NCBI GenBank assembly: GCA_036227345.1
Contig: CP109468.1
Coordinates: 7,254,001-7,318,000, forward strand
Direction: 5' to 3'
From: Streptomyces sp. NBC_01463
Lineage (GTDB): Bacteria; Actinomycetota; Actinomycetes; Streptomycetales; Streptomycetaceae
Length of the DNA: 64,000 bases
Shown here: positions 25,572 to 36,736 of the stretch, piece after piece
Position numbering within the stretch: position 1 is the first letter of the stretch
How the letters are laid out: every line of letters begins with the position of its first letter
Notes under the pieces: generated by a model
Told to the model about the DNA's origin: nothing
The model's database searches: none
Seen by the model: only the letters and a program-made list of their open reading frames with translations
Program-made: the position numbers and the translations under genes

Positions 25572-26723
25572 ATGGCTGTCGGCATGAGCGGGCCGCGGGC
25601 ACGCGCGGAGGCCGTCGTGCGCGCCGCCGGTGATCCGGACGGCATGGCCGTGCCGGGCATCGGACCGGGCGGCCAGGCGCTGGATCCGGACGACCTGCCC
25701 GACGGGCTCGTCGTCGCGGACGAGACCGGCCGGGTCATCTGCTTCAACGCCGCCGCCGCGCGGATCACGGCCGTGCCCAGGGCCGCCGCCCTCGGCCGCC
25801 CGCTGGAACACGCGCTGCCGCTGGAGGACCTCAAGGGCCGCCGCTGGTGGGAGCTGACCGACCCCTACGGCGGCCTCGCCACCCGCGTGGGACAGCCCGA
25901 ACGCAACCTCCTGCTGCCCGGCGGCCGCGAGGTCCTCGTCTCCGCCCGTTACGTCCGCGAGAGCCCGACGGGGCCCGTACGCCGGCTGGTGATCAGCCTG
26001 CGCGGCACCGAGGCCCGCCGCCGCACCGAACGCAGCCACGCCGAGCTCATCGCGACCGTCGCCCATGAACTGCGCTCCCCGCTGACGTCCGTGAAGGGCT
26101 TCACCGCCACCCTGCTGGCCAAGTGGGAGCGGTTCACGGACGACCAGAAGCGGCTGATGCTGGAGACCGTCGACGCCGACGCCAACCGGGTCACCCGGCT
26201 GATCACGGAACTGCTGGACATCTCCCGGATCGACTCGGGACGCCTGGAGCTGCGCCGCCAGCCGGTGGACCTCTCCGCCGCCGTGGAACGCCACATCCAG
26301 GCCCTCACCGCGTCCGGCCAGGCACCCGGCCGCTTCCTGGTCCGCACCTGCCAGCCGCTGCCCGCCGTGTGGGCCGACCCGGACAAGGTCGACCAGGTGC
26401 TGGGCAACCTGCTGGAAAACGCGGTGCGCCACGGCGAGGGAACCGTCACCATCGAGGTGGCACCCGCACCGGCGAAGAGCGACGAGATGGGAACAGCGGT
26501 CACCGTGAGCGACGAAGGTCCCGGCATCCCCGAGGAGTCGCTGGGTCGTGTCTTCACTCGTTTCTGGCGGGGGAGCAAGCGCGGCGGCACGGGCCTGGGC
26601 CTCTACATCGTCAAGGGCATCGTCGAGGCGCACGGCGGCACGATCACGGTCGGCCGCGGCCCCGGGGGCGGCGCCGAGTTCCGATTTATTCTGCCCGTGA
26701 GCACGCCGGCCTACCTGAAGTAG
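25572..26723 (+). CDS. cytosolic PAS-domain sensor histidine kinase
   Basis: A 383-residue kinase without membrane helices. A PAS-like region (about 40-140: [22 protein letters not shown]) precedes the HisKA helix with phospho-acceptor His about 165 in [11 protein letters not shown], then N box [11 protein letters not shown]1 DEGPGIP, F box VFTRFWRG and G2 [11 protein letters not shown]. No response regulator is adjacent, so it is an orphan. ATG at 25572 is used; the in-frame GTG at 25557 is an alternative. It lies between the rRNA methyltransferase and pheS. Confidence 0.88.
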   Translation: MAVGMSGPRARAEAVVRAAGDPDGMAVPGIGPGGQALDPDDLPDGLVVADETGRVICFNAAAARITAVPRAAALGRPLEHALPLEDLKGRRWWELTDPYGGLATRVGQPERNLLLPGGREVLVSARYVRESPTGPVRRLVISLRGTEARRRTERSHAELIATVAHELRSPLTSVKGFTATLLAKWERFTDDQKRLMLETVDADANRVTRLITELLDISRIDSGRLELRRQPVDLSAAVERHIQALTASGQAPGRFLVRTCQPLPAVWADPDKVDQVLGNLLENAVRHGEGTVTIEVAPAPAKSDEMGTAVTVSDEGPGIPEESLGRVFTRFWRGSKRGGTGLGLYIVKGIVEAHGGTITVGRGPGGGAEFRFILPVSTPAYLK

Positions 26724-26770
26724 CGGGCCTGAGCGGACCACGGGCGGCCCACACATCCTGTGGCCCTTAG

Positions 26771-27975
<1,205 letters not shown>

Positions 27976-27976
<1 letters not shown>

Positions 27977-30525
27977 TGCGCGTCCCGCTTTCCTGGCTGC
28001 GGGAGTACGTCGACCTGCCGCCCACCGAGACCGGCCGTGACGTACAGGCCAAGCTCGTCGCCGTCGGCCTGGAGGTCGAGACCGTCGAGCAGATCGGCGC
28101 CGGCCTGAAGGGCCCGCTGGTCGTCGGCAAGGTGCTGACCATCGAGGAGCTGGAGGGCTTCAAGAAGCCCATCCGCTTCTGCACGGTCGACGTCGGCACC
28201 GCCAACGGCACCGGTGAGCCGCAGGAGATCGTCTGCGGAGCCCGTAACTTCGCCGTCGGCGACAAGGTCGTCGTGGTCCTGCCCGGCGCCGTGCTGCCCG
28301 GCGACTTCGCGATCGCCGCGCGCAAGACGTACGGCCGGACCTCGCACGGCATGATCTGCTCCACCGACGAGCTCGGCATGGGCGACGACGGCACCCACGG
28401 CATCATCGTGCTGCCGCCGGAGCACGAGGTCGGCACCGACGCGATCGAGCTGCTCCAGCTCGTCGACGAGGTCCTCGACATCGCCGTCACGCCCGACCGC
28501 GGCTACTGCCTGTCGATGCGCGGCGTCGCCCGCGAGACCGCCATCGCCTACGGACTGCCGCTGCGCGACCCGGCGCTCCTGGACGTGCCCGCGCCCAACG
28601 CGTTCGGCTACCCGGTCCAGGTCTCCGACCCGATCGGCTGCGACCGCTTCACCGCGCGCACCGTCGTCGGTCTGCAGCCCGAGGCCCGCTCCCCGATCTG
28701 GATGCAGCGCAGGCTGCAGAAGGCCGGGATGCGGCCCATCTCGCTCGCCGTCGACGTCACCAACTACGTCATGCTCGAACTGGGCCAGCCGCTGCACGCC
28801 TACGACCGGTCCCGGATCGACGGGCCGATCGGGGTGCGCCGCGCCGAGCAGGGCGAGAAGCTCACCACGCTCGACGGCACGGTCCGCGTCCTGGACGCCG
28901 CCGACCTCGTCATCACCGACAACCGCGGGCCGATCGGCCTGGCGGGCGTCATGGGCGGGGCCAACACGGAGATCGCGGACGCCGCCGAGGACACGCACAC
29001 CACCGAGGTCGTCATCGAGGCCGCGCACTTCGACGCGATCTCGATCGCCCGCACCGCGCGCCGCCACAAGCTGGCGTCCGAGGCGTCCAAGCGCTTCGAG
29101 CGCGGCGTCGACCCGCAGGCCGCGGCAGCCGCGGCCCAGCGCACCGTCGACCTGCTGGTGCTCCTCGCCGGCGGCACCGCGGAGGCGGGCGTCACCGAGG
29201 TGAGCGCCCCGTCCGGCCCCCGCACCATCACGATGCCGGCCGACCACCCGGACAGGGTGGCCGGAGTCGCGTACGGCCGCGAGACCGTCGTACGCCGCCT
29301 CCAGGAGGTCGGCTGCGACGTGTACGGGCAGGACGAGCTCCTCGTCACCGCCCCGTCCTGGCGGCCCGACCTGAACGAGCCGAACGACCTCGCCGAAGAG
29401 GTCATCCGGCTGGAGGGTTACGAGAACCTCCCGTCCACGCTGCCCACCCCGCCCTCCGGCCGCGGGCTCACCGACCGGCAGCGGCTGCACCGCCGTGTCG
29501 GCCGGGCCCTCGCGGGCGCGGGCTACGTCGAGGCGCTGAACTACCCGTTCACCGGCGAGGCGGTCCTGGACCAGCTGGGCCTGGCGGCGGACGACGCCCG
29601 CCGCCGCACGGTCCGGCTCGTCAACCCGCTCTCCGACGAGGAGCCCTCGCTGCGCACCACGCTGCTGCCGGGCCTCCTCGGCGCACTGCGGCGCAACGAC
29701 GGCCGCGGCAGCCACGACCTCGCGCTCTTCGAGACCGGCCTGGTCTTCATTCCCCAGGCTCTCGGCTCCGTTCGAGCAGGGGAGACCTCACTCACCGGCC
29801 AGGAGACCAAGCCCGTCCGGCTGCCCGTGGACCGGCGCCCCTCCGACGAGGAGATCGCGTCCCTCGACGCGACGCTGCCGCGTCAGCCGCGCCATGCCGC
29901 CGTCGTCCTCGCGGGCGCCCGCGAGCAGGCCGGCTGGTGGGGCAAGGGCCGCCCGGCCGACTGGGCGGACTCCGTCGAGGCCGCCCGCACCATCGCCCGT
30001 GAGGCCGGTGTCGACCTCACGGTCCGCGCCGACCAGCACGCGCCGTGGCACCCGGGCCGCTGCGCCGCGCTGTATGTGACGGTCGACGGCGAGGAGACCC
30101 TGTTCGGGCACGCCGGCGAGCTGCACCCGCGCGTCATCAAGGAGCTCCACCTCCCCGAGCGCACCTGCGCCATGGAGGTCGAGCTCGACGTCCTGGAGCG
30201 GGCCGTCGACGGCGCCCTCCAGGCGCCGCGGATCTCCACCTTCCCGGTGGCGACCCAGGACGTCGCGCTCGTCGTCGACGGGGACGTCCCCGCCGCCGAC
30301 GTGGAGCAGGCGCTCCGGGACGGCGCCGGTGAACTCCTCGAATCGCTGCGGCTGTTCGACGTCTTCACCGGTGAGCAGATCGGCGGGGGCCGCAAGTCCC
30401 TCGCGTACGCGCTGCGGTTCCGCGCCGCGGACCGCACGCTGACCGTCGACGAGGCGAGCGCCGCCCGGGACGCCGCGGTGGCGCTGGCCGCCGAGCGCAC
30501 GGGCGCGGTGCTGCGCGGCGCGTAA
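27976..30525 (+). CDS. pheT: phenylalanine--tRNA ligase beta subunit
   Basis: An 849-residue subunit with domains in the normal order: B1 and the tRNA-binding OB fold (about 40-150, [21 protein letters not shown]), B3/B4 with the editing site ([14 protein letters not shown] near 320), the catalytic-like core, and the C-terminal ferredoxin-fold anticodon domain ([16 protein letters not shown]). Translationally coupled to pheS. No T-box or leader peptide was seen before pheS. Confidence 0.97.
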
Positions 30526-30543
30526 CAGCGCAACCGCACAGTG

Positions 30544-30580
30544 AGGAGGGGCGTATCCGGCCACCGGATACGCCCCTCCT
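30544..30580 (+). terminator. terminator after pheT
   Basis: A perfect 17-base-pair stem with a CCA loop, 18 bases after the pheT stop. Confidence 0.88.
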
Positions 30581-30947
30581 GTGTGCTCGCCCAGGGGCGG
30601 AGGACCGCACGCGGACCCCGGCCGGGCCCGGGGGAACCCGGTTCCCGGCCGACCCCGCAGCCACCCTCCGATCCGTGGGCAGTGGGTCGTGCGATCCGGC
30701 GCCGTCCGCAGTGCCACGGAGTGTCGGGCAGGTTGGCAGAGCGGACGGCGCGGTTGTGGGTCGTCGTGCTGTACGAGGGGGAGCAGACGACCCGGCCGCC
30801 TCTTGCGAGGGGACTCATTCAAGCGATCCGGCCACCGGCGCAACAGAGTGCGCAGCGGGACGGTTCGGGCATTCCGTTCACACCCCGTGTGAATCGTGCT
30901 CCACTGGGGCGACACGTCCTGGGCGTGCCGACCCACCGGAGGGGGCA
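30581..30947. other. intergenic region before the NsdA-like regulator
   Basis: No gene was supported in these 367 bases. The region contains the palindrome listed separately (30877-30893) and presumably the promoter of the downstream regulator; several short open frames here look like chance. Confidence 0.5.
30877..30893. promoter_or_regulatory. palindrome TTCACAC-CCC-GTGTGAA
   Basis: A perfect 7-base inverted repeat with a 3-base spacer, 55 bases before the regulator start. A likely operator, possibly for autoregulation. Confidence 0.5.
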
Positions 30948-32297
30948 ATGGGGGCAATGGAGCCGAACACTCTGCTAGAGGCTCTGATCGACGAGGCGGG
31001 TGTCTCCCGGGCCGGGCTCGCCGCACACGTCAACCAGGCCGGCCGCACCCGGGGGCTGTGCCTGCGCTACGAACACACCGCCGTCGCCCGCTGGCTGAAG
31101 GGCCAGCGGCCGCGCGGCCAGGTGCCCGACCTCCTCTGTGACGTGCTGGGACAGCGCCTGCACCGGGCCGTCTCGCTCGACGACATCGGCATGGCGGCGC
31201 ACGGCGGCCACATGCCCGCGCAGGGCTCCTCGCTCACCGGATTCGTCGAGCGGGCCACCGCACTGTGGCGCTCCGACGAACAGCAGCGCCCCCATGTCGT
31301 CGCCGCCCAGGCCGTCACCGGGACCACCGCGGTGATGCCGGTCTGGGAGTGGGAGAACCCGCCGGAGGACGCCGATGTGTCCCGGACCGGCCCGCACCGC
31401 GTCGGTACGGCCGACATAGCGACGCTGCGGGCCGCCCGTGCCCACTACGAACTGATGTACCGCAAGGCGGGCGGAATCGCGACGCGTTCGCGCATCGTCG
31501 GCTTCCTCAACGCCGAGACGGCCCCGCTGCTGCGCGGCGGCTACAGCGATGCGATGGGGCGTCAGCTGCACCGGGCCACGGGCGGTCTGGTCGCGGTCGC
31601 CGGCATCTGCGCGTACGACTCCGACGCGCACGGGCTCGCCCAGCGCTACTTCCACCAGGCGCTGCGACTGGCCAAGGCGAGCGGCGACCGGGGGCTCGGC
31701 GGCTATGTGATCGCCCTGCTGGTCAACCAGTCGCTCTTCCTGGCCGAGTACCGGCAGTCCGTCGCCTTCGCCGAGGCGGCGCTGCGGGCCGCCGGCCGCG
31801 ACATCACCCCCGCGCTGGCCGCCGACCTCCACGCGATGCAGGCCAAGGCGTACGCCCATCTCGGCGACGGCCCCAGCGCGCTGAAGTCGATCCGGCGGGC
31901 CGAGTCCGAGGCCGGCCGGATCCGGCCCGGCCGGGAGCCGGACGAGACGGGGTACGTGCAGCCGGGTCTGGTCGACGTCCAGGTGGCGGAGGCCCTGCTC
32001 GGCCTCGGGGACCTGCCGGCGGCCAGGGAACACGCCGCGGCCGCGGTCCGGACCCCCGCGCACGACCGGGGCCGGGTCCACCGGCTGGCGATGCTGACCA
32101 CGATCGAGCTGCGGCAGGGCGAGGCCGACCGGGCCGCGGTCACCGCTGCCCAGATGGCGGAACACGCCAGGGGGATGGAGTCGCAACGGCTGCGCGACCG
32201 GCTGCGGACCGTGCGCGAGGACCTGGTCGCGAGCGGCAGCGCCGATGCGGAACGGGCCGCGGACATCGTCGACGGGGCGCTGCGCGTACCGCTGTGA
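30948..32297 (+). CDS. NsdA-like regulator with XRE-type helix-turn-helix and TPR-like repeats
   Basis: A 449-residue protein. Residues about 5-70 (TLLEALIDEAGVSRAGLAAHVN, then YEHTAVARWLKGQRPRGQVP) form the helix-turn-helix typical of Streptomyces NsdA/NsdB-type regulators; the rest is alpha-helical with TPR-like pairs (YFHQALRLAKASGDRGLGGYV, LHAMQAKAYAHLGDGPSA). Known relatives repress differentiation and antibiotic production, so a developmental role is plausible but unproven. GGAGGGGG lies before the ATG at 30948; ATG at 30957 is an alternative. Confidence 0.8.
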   Translation: MGAMEPNTLLEALIDEAGVSRAGLAAHVNQAGRTRGLCLRYEHTAVARWLKGQRPRGQVPDLLCDVLGQRLHRAVSLDDIGMAAHGGHMPAQGSSLTGFVERATALWRSDEQQRPHVVAAQAVTGTTAVMPVWEWENPPEDADVSRTGPHRVGTADIATLRAARAHYELMYRKAGGIATRSRIVGFLNAETAPLLRGGYSDAMGRQLHRATGGLVAVAGICAYDSDAHGLAQRYFHQALRLAKASGDRGLGGYVIALLVNQSLFLAEYRQSVAFAEAALRAAGRDITPALAADLHAMQAKAYAHLGDGPSALKSIRRAESEAGRIRPGREPDETGYVQPGLVDVQVAEALLGLGDLPAAREHAAAAVRTPAHDRGRVHRLAMLTTIELRQGEADRAAVTAAQMAEHARGMESQRLRDRLRTVREDLVASGSADAERAADIVDGALRVPL

Positions 32298-32348
32298 GCC
32301 CGGGTCTGCTGCGATATGGCCACCTACTAGTCAGAAGGTGGCAGAACT

Positions 32349-32879
32349 GTGCAGTGGACGAACCTGAACGAACAGACTGTGTACGAGAACCGCTGGTTCC
32401 GGGTCAACCTGGCGGATGTCGTACTCCCCGACGGCCACCACCTCGACCACTTCGCGATCCGGCTCCGGCCGGTGGCGGCGGCCACGGTCGTCAACGCGGC
32501 GAACGAGGTGCTGCTGCTCTGGCGGCACCGGTTCATCACGGACAGCTGGGGCTGGGAGCTCGCCGCGGGTGTGGTCGAGGACGGCGAGGGCCTGGCCGCG
32601 GCGGCGGCCCGGGAGATGGAGGAGGAGACCGGCTGGCGCCCCGGACCGCTCCAGCCGCTGCTCACCCTGGAGCCGTCGAACGGGCTCACCGACGCCCGGC
32701 ACCACTTCTTCTGGGGCGAGGAGGCCCGCTGGACCGGCCACCCCAGCGACGACTTCGAGTCCTCGCGCCGCGAGTGGATACCGCTCAAACTGGTCCCCGA
32801 CATGGTCGCCCGCGGTGAGGTCCCGGCCGCGGGGATGGCCGCCGGGCTGATGATGCTCCACCACTTACGGCTGGGCTGA
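32349..32879 (+). CDS. NUDIX hydrolase, ADP-ribose pyrophosphatase-like
   Basis: A 176-residue NUDIX protein with the box GVVEDGEGLAAAAAREMEEETGW at about residues 73-95 (GX5EX7REUXEEXGU in full) and the ADP-sugar subgroup features EPSNGLTDARHHFF downstream. It should cleave a nucleoside diphosphate linked to another moiety. It begins with GTG at 32349 after AAGGTGG, 51 bases after the regulator. Confidence 0.88.
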   Translation: MQWTNLNEQTVYENRWFRVNLADVVLPDGHHLDHFAIRLRPVAAATVVNAANEVLLLWRHRFITDSWGWELAAGVVEDGEGLAAAAAREMEEETGWRPGPLQPLLTLEPSNGLTDARHHFFWGEEARWTGHPSDDFESSRREWIPLKLVPDMVARGEVPAAGMAAGLMMLHHLRLG

Positions 32880-32892
32880 GCCCGGCCGTTCA

Positions 32893-32922
32893 CGTGCGAG
32901 GGGCCGCCGGGCCCCTCGCACG
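32893..32922 (+). terminator. terminator after the NUDIX gene
   Basis: A perfect 13-base-pair stem (CGTGCGAGGGGCC) with a GCCG loop. It marks the right end of the conserved translation block before the catabolic island. Confidence 0.8.
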
Positions 32923-33040
32923 CGCGGGATCAGACGAAGCAGGCGCTTTTCAGCCACTGCGGCGCAAGGATCGCATGCCGGCCTCGGCCCACGCCTGGCC
33001 CCCCGCTGCACGGATCGGACTCCGTTGCTCGCGAGCGTGG

Positions 33041-33072
33041 CCCTCCAGCATCCGCCCGGCGGCGCTGGAGGG
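33041..33072 (-). terminator. terminator after the MFS transporter gene
   Basis: CCCTCCAGC and GCTGGAGGG pair perfectly around a 14-base loop, 22 bases beyond the transporter stop. Confidence 0.65.
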
Positions 33073-33094
33073 CTCCCTTCCCATTCCCGTTCCG

Positions 33095-34426
33095 CTACGC
33101 CATGGACGCCTTCGAGGCCGTGGAAGCCGAGCGCGCCTTGATGGTCATGGCGGCCAGGGTCATCATGACGGCGCCGAAGAGTGCGGCGCAGGCGTACATG
33201 GTGAAGCCGATGTCGGCGTTGCCGGCTTCGAGTAGCGCGCCGCCGATCCACGGTCCGAAGATGGCGCCGAAGCGGCCCATGCCGGAGACCCAGCCGAGGG
33301 CGGTGGGCCGGTCCTCATCGTTGGTGTGGGTGCCGACGGTCGCGTAGACCATCGTCTGGCCGGAGAAGAGCAGCAGGCCGGCGAAGAAGACCACCGCGTA
33401 CAGGAGGCCGACCGACATCTCGACGCCCATGAGGTAGACGAAGACGGCGGTCAGGGTGAACCAGGCGATGACGACCTTGCGCGGACCGATCCGGTCGGCG
33501 GTGCGGCCGGCGATGAGCATGCCGCAGATGCCGCCGACGTTCAGGAACGTCGAGAAGAGCAGCGAGTCCCCGGTGTCGTAGCCGAGCTCGATCATGATCT
33601 TGGGCAGCCACTGGCCGACGCCGTAGACCAGCAGCAGGCCCGCGAACGACGTCAGCCAGAAGCACAGGGTGGTGGACCACTGGCCGCCGCGGAAGAGGTT
33701 CTTCAGAGCGTCCAGCCTGTCGGTGCTGTTCGCCTTCGGCTCGGGCAGCTCGGTGCCGAAGTCGGCGGCGAGCAGCTCGGCGTCGGCTCGGCGGCCGCGG
33801 GTGAGCAGGTTGGTGGGCGACTCGGGCAGCAGCTTGAAGGCGAGCGGCAGCAGGATCAGGGCGGGTATCGCGGAGACGATGAACGCCGAGCGCCAACCGT
33901 GGTCGTCGACCAGCCAGAGCGCGATCAAGGGGGCAAGGGCGCCGCCGGCTTGGTGCGCCGTCATGATGATGCCGGTGGCCAGCGCCCGGCGGCCGCGCGA
34001 GGTGAACTCCATGCCGTACGAGATGGCGATCGGCAGCAGGGCGCCGAGGCCGAATCCGCACACGAAGCGGAGGAGGCCGAACTGGCCCGCGGACTGCGAC
34101 CATCCGGTGCCCAGGGTGGCCACGGTGAAGATCGTGACGCTGGTGAAGACGGTGATGCGGCGGCCGATCCAGTTCGACGCCATGCCCGACAGGATCGTTC
34201 CGAGCAGCATGCCGAAGTTGGAGTAGCTGCCGATCGTGCCCGCGGTGTCGGGGGTGAGTCCGAGACTGTGGCTGCCGAGCATCTTCGGGAGCACGGAGCC
34301 GTAGATGAACGTGTCGATGCCATCGATCAGGACGAGCCCCCAGCACAGGGCGATGACGACGTTGCGGCTTCGGCGGGTGGTGGTCCCGGTCACCCGGTCG
34401 TGCGGGGAGTTGGCGGAGGAGGACAT
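33095..34426 (-). CDS. MFS aromatic-acid:H+ symporter (AAHS-like), probable gallate importer
   Basis: A 443-residue transporter with twelve predicted membrane helices. The first helix carries WGLVLIDGIDTFIYGSVLP, the Asp-containing pattern of the aromatic acid:H+ symporter group (benzoate, 4-hydroxybenzoate, gallate), and loop 2-3 has NWIGRRITVF, the MFS A motif; GRTADRIGPRK repeats it in loop 8-9. It is a separate unit just downstream of the dioxygenase operon, with its own promoter (TTGACG-N17-TAACGT) and the shared island operator. Gallate as substrate is inferred from the neighbours; the transporter class is secure. Confidence 0.88.
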   Translation of the reverse strand: MSSSANSPHDRVTGTTTRRSRNVVIALCWGLVLIDGIDTFIYGSVLPKMLGSHSLGLTPDTAGTIGSYSNFGMLLGTILSGMASNWIGRRITVFTSVTIFTVATLGTGWSQSAGQFGLLRFVCGFGLGALLPIAISYGMEFTSRGRRALATGIIMTAHQAGGALAPLIALWLVDDHGWRSAFIVSAIPALILLPLAFKLLPESPTNLLTRGRRADAELLAADFGTELPEPKANSTDRLDALKNLFRGGQWSTTLCFWLTSFAGLLLVYGVGQWLPKIMIELGYDTGDSLLFSTFLNVGGICGMLIAGRTADRIGPRKVVIAWFTLTAVFVYLMGVEMSVGLLYAVVFFAGLLLFSGQTMVYATVGTHTNDEDRPTALGWVSGMGRFGAIFGPWIGGALLEAGNADIGFTMYACAALFGAVMMTLAAMTIKARSASTASKASMA

Positions 34427-34580
34427 CTTTGTTTCCTCTCGTGCGGGACGTCAGGGTCGGGCCCTGGTCCCTTGCTGCAAGGGCAGTGGGGGCCTGCGCG
34501 GCTGGCGCGGCTGGAGATGGGGCGGACGAAACGTGCTCCCTGAGCTGGTGACGGGGAGCTTCGCACTCGCTGTGGCGTAG

Positions 34581-34609
34581 ACGTTAGAAAGTCGTACCGA
34601 CTTCGTCAA
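34581..34609 (-). promoter_or_regulatory. promoter of the MFS transporter
   Basis: TTGACG (34604-34609) and TAACGT (34581-34586), read on the minus strand, are separated by exactly 17 bases. The predicted start is near 34574, giving a leader of about 150 bases. The island operator lies directly upstream. Confidence 0.7.
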
Positions 34610-34615
34610 CACTTC

Positions 34616-34639
34616 TGTTAACAATCTAGGCAACGATTT
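34616..34639 (-). promoter_or_regulatory. island operator, copy 1 (transporter)
   Basis: On the minus strand: AAATCGTTG, six bases, TTGTTAACA. The identical halves with identical spacing recur before the tannase (41322-41345). TGTTAACA is a perfect 8-base palindrome as expected for a FadR/GntR dimer. Confidence 0.75.
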
Positions 34640-34672
34640 GGCCCCGAGGGTGTCCGTCACCCTCGGGGCCAA
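34638..34672 (-). terminator. terminator of the gal-like operon
   Basis: A perfect 15-base-pair stem (TTGGCCCCGAGGGTG and its complement) with a 5-base loop, 10 bases beyond the dioxygenase stop; it abuts the transporter operator. Confidence 0.88.
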
Positions 34673-34682
34673 GCAGTCTCGG

Positions 34683-35630
34683 TCAGAGGGGAGGTGTGCC
34701 GTGCGTGTGGAAGGACTGGATCGTCTTCAGCCCCCAGGCCTGCCCCTTCGCGCGCTCCGCCTCCGTCCAGGTGATGAGCGGCCAGTCGGGCGCGAAGACC
34801 AGGCGGGAGACCGGGTTGCACAGCTCGATGCGGTTGCCGCCGGGCTCGTAGACGTAGAGGAAGAAGGTCTGCTGGATGGCGTGCTTGTGCGGGCCCGTCT
34901 CGATGAAGACGCCGGAGTCGATGGCGAGGTCGGCGGCGCGCAGGATGTCCTCGCGCGTGTCGGTCGCGAAGGCGATGTGGTGCAGGCGGCCCGCGCTCCC
35001 GGTCCAGTCCTCGGTGTAGACGACGTCGTACGACTTGTCGGTGAAGGTCAGCCAGCGCGCCGCGACCCGGCCGGTGTCGAGCTTGATCTGCTCGGTGGGC
35101 CGGGCTCCGAGAACGTTCTGCTGGAACTCGGCGTTGGCGAGGACGTCGGCGGCCAGGAAGTTGACGTGGTCCAGGCGGCGGACGCCCACGCCCCGGTTCG
35201 GCTTGGCCTGCGGCTGGTTCTTCAGGGCTGGTTTCAGGTGGTCGGGGGCGCGGTAGTGCTCGCTCTCCCAGTACAGGGCGTGCTCGTGGCCATCCGGGTC
35301 GGTGGTGACGTACAGCTTGCCGAGGCCGGGTTCGTCCTCGGCCCAGGTGCCGCTGCCGCCCGCCCCCTCAATGGCCTTCACCCGGCGCTGCAGGGCCTCC
35401 TCGCTGGAGGTGCGCAGGGCGAGCCGGCCGAGGCCGGGCTGTTCGCGGGCGGTGAGGACGAGGCTGTGGTGCTCGTAGTCGTCGAAGGTCCGCAAGTAGA
35501 CCGTGTCGCCGTCCTGGCCGTTGACGGTGAGTCCGAGGAAGTCGGTGCAGAAGGCGACGCTGGCGTCCAGGTCGGGGGTGAACAGCTGGGCGTGGCCGAT
35601 GTGGGCGATGTCGCCGAGAGGCGGAGTCAT
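34683..35630 (-). CDS. VOC-fold type I extradiol dioxygenase, candidate gallate-type ring-cleavage enzyme
   Basis: A 315-residue two-module VOC protein of the catechol 2,3-dioxygenase class. The metal triad is present in the second module: His155 in RRLDHVNF, His218 in RLHHIAF and Glu269 in NRIELC; the 63 and 51 residue gaps match XylE/BphC enzymes. It uses Fe(II) or Mn(II) and O2 to open a ring next to two hydroxyls. The gene is the last of the operon and overlaps the tautomerase by 4 bases (ATGA). Neighbours act on 4-oxalomesaconate, which points to gallate as substrate; no LigB/GalA-type enzyme is present. Alternative substrates such as methylgallate or another catechol acid remain open. 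Confidence 0.82.
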   Translation of the reverse strand: MTPPLGDIAHIGHAQLFTPDLDASVAFCTDFLGLTVNGQDGDTVYLRTFDDYEHHSLVLTAREQPGLGRLALRTSSEEALQRRVKAIEGAGGSGTWAEDEPGLGKLYVTTDPDGHEHALYWESEHYRAPDHLKPALKNQPQAKPNRGVGVRRLDHVNFLAADVLANAEFQQNVLGARPTEQIKLDTGRVAARWLTFTDKSYDVVYTEDWTGSAGRLHHIAFATDTREDILRAADLAIDSGVFIETGPHKHAIQQTFFLYVYEPGGNRIELCNPVSRLVFAPDWPLITWTEAERAKGQAWGLKTIQSFHTHGTPPL

Positions 35631-36736
35631 CGGGGACCTCCTGAAGAGGGCGCGGGCGCGAGGGCGGGACGGGGGAAGACGGTGCCGTCGAAGATCTTGC
35701 GGGCCGTGCGCACTACGGCGGTGCGACGGGCGCGGGGCGTGCTGCCGGATGCGTGGTCGATGCTGCTCTCGATGTCCGTGAATCCGCTGGGATGCTCGAT
35801 GCGGAGCCGGTCGTGCTGCTCGGAACGGCCGGTGAGGTCGGCGAGGCCGTGCGCGACGCTTCCTGTGATCCGCAGCCCCGCGGCCACGCTCGCCGCGCCG
35901 AGGACGCCGATCGAGGTGTGGCAGCGGACCGGGATGAAGGTGCGGGTGGTGACCGCGCCGCCGTGCCGGGGCGGTGCGAGGAGGGTGAGCTTGGGCACGG
36001 TGGTGGCCGATACGTCGCCGAGTTTCATCAACTGCCCCGCCGAGAGGCGGATTTCCTGGAGCCGAGCGGACAGTTCCTGGTTCGCCTCCAGGTCTTCCGG
36101 TTCCTCGTAACCGGTGACCTTCAGGGCCTCGGCGCAGATGAGGACCGTCGGCATCCCGTTGTCGACGCAGGTGACCTCGATACCCGCGACCGTGTCACGC
36201 GGGTTCCCCGTGGGTAGCAGCTCGTTCTTGCCCGGGGGAAACTCGATGACCACGCCGGCCGCTGTGTCGGGCACGCCGGAGATCTTCGTGTCGCCCGTGT
36301 AGTCGACGCGTCCGCCCGGCGTCGGGAAGGTGGCCGTGGCCAGGTCGCCGGAGTTCACCATGCGGATGCGTACGGAGGTCTCGCCGTCGTCGGCGGGCAC
36401 CAGGCCGCGCTCGACAGCGAACGGGCCGACCCCGGCGAGCAGGTTGCCGCAGTTCTGGCGGTCCGATACGTCGGGCTCATCGACGGCGACTTGCAGGAAG
36501 AGGTAGTCGACGTCGGCCTCGGGGTCGGTGGACGGGCAGACCACGGCGACCTTGCTCGTCAGCGGGTGCGCCCCGCCGAGCCCGTCGATCTGGCGCGGGT
36601 CCGGGCTGCCCATGACGCGTACCAGCAGGTCGTCGCGGACGGAGGGGTCGGCGGGCAGGTCCGCGGCGAGGAAGTAGGCGCCCTTGGAGGTGCCGCCGCG
36701 CATCAGCATGCAGCGCACTTCCGCGAACCCGGTCAT
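35627..36736 (-). CDS. 4-oxalomesaconate tautomerase, GalD-like (PrpF family)
   Basis: A 369-residue protein of the diaminopimelate-epimerase fold. The N-terminal VRCMLMRGGTSKGAYFLA, Lys62 in HPLTSKVAVV, Cys96 in DRQNCGN and a second CHTSIGVLGA are family landmarks. GalD converts the keto form of 4-oxalomesaconate, the product of gallate cleavage, to the enol form taken by the hydratase. PrpF itself isomerises aconitate, so the assignment rests on the neighbouring GalB- and GalC-like genes. It overlaps both neighbours by ATGA. Confidence 0.85.
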   Translation of the reverse strand: MTGFAEVRCMLMRGGTSKGAYFLAADLPADPSVRDDLLVRVMGSPDPRQIDGLGGAHPLTSKVAVVCPSTDPEADVDYLFLQVAVDEPDVSDRQNCGNLLAGVGPFAVERGLVPADDGETSVRIRMVNSGDLATATFPTPGGRVDYTGDTKISGVPDTAAGVVIEFPPGKNELLPTGNPRDTVAGIEVTCVDNGMPTVLICAEALKVTGYEEPEDLEANQELSARLQEIRLSAGQLMKLGDVSATTVPKLTLLAPPRHGGAVTTRTFIPVRCHTSIGVLGAASVAAGLRITGSVAHGLADLTGRSEQHDRLRIEHPSGFTDIESSIDHASGSTPRARRTAVVRTARKIFDGTVFPRPALAPAPSSGGPR

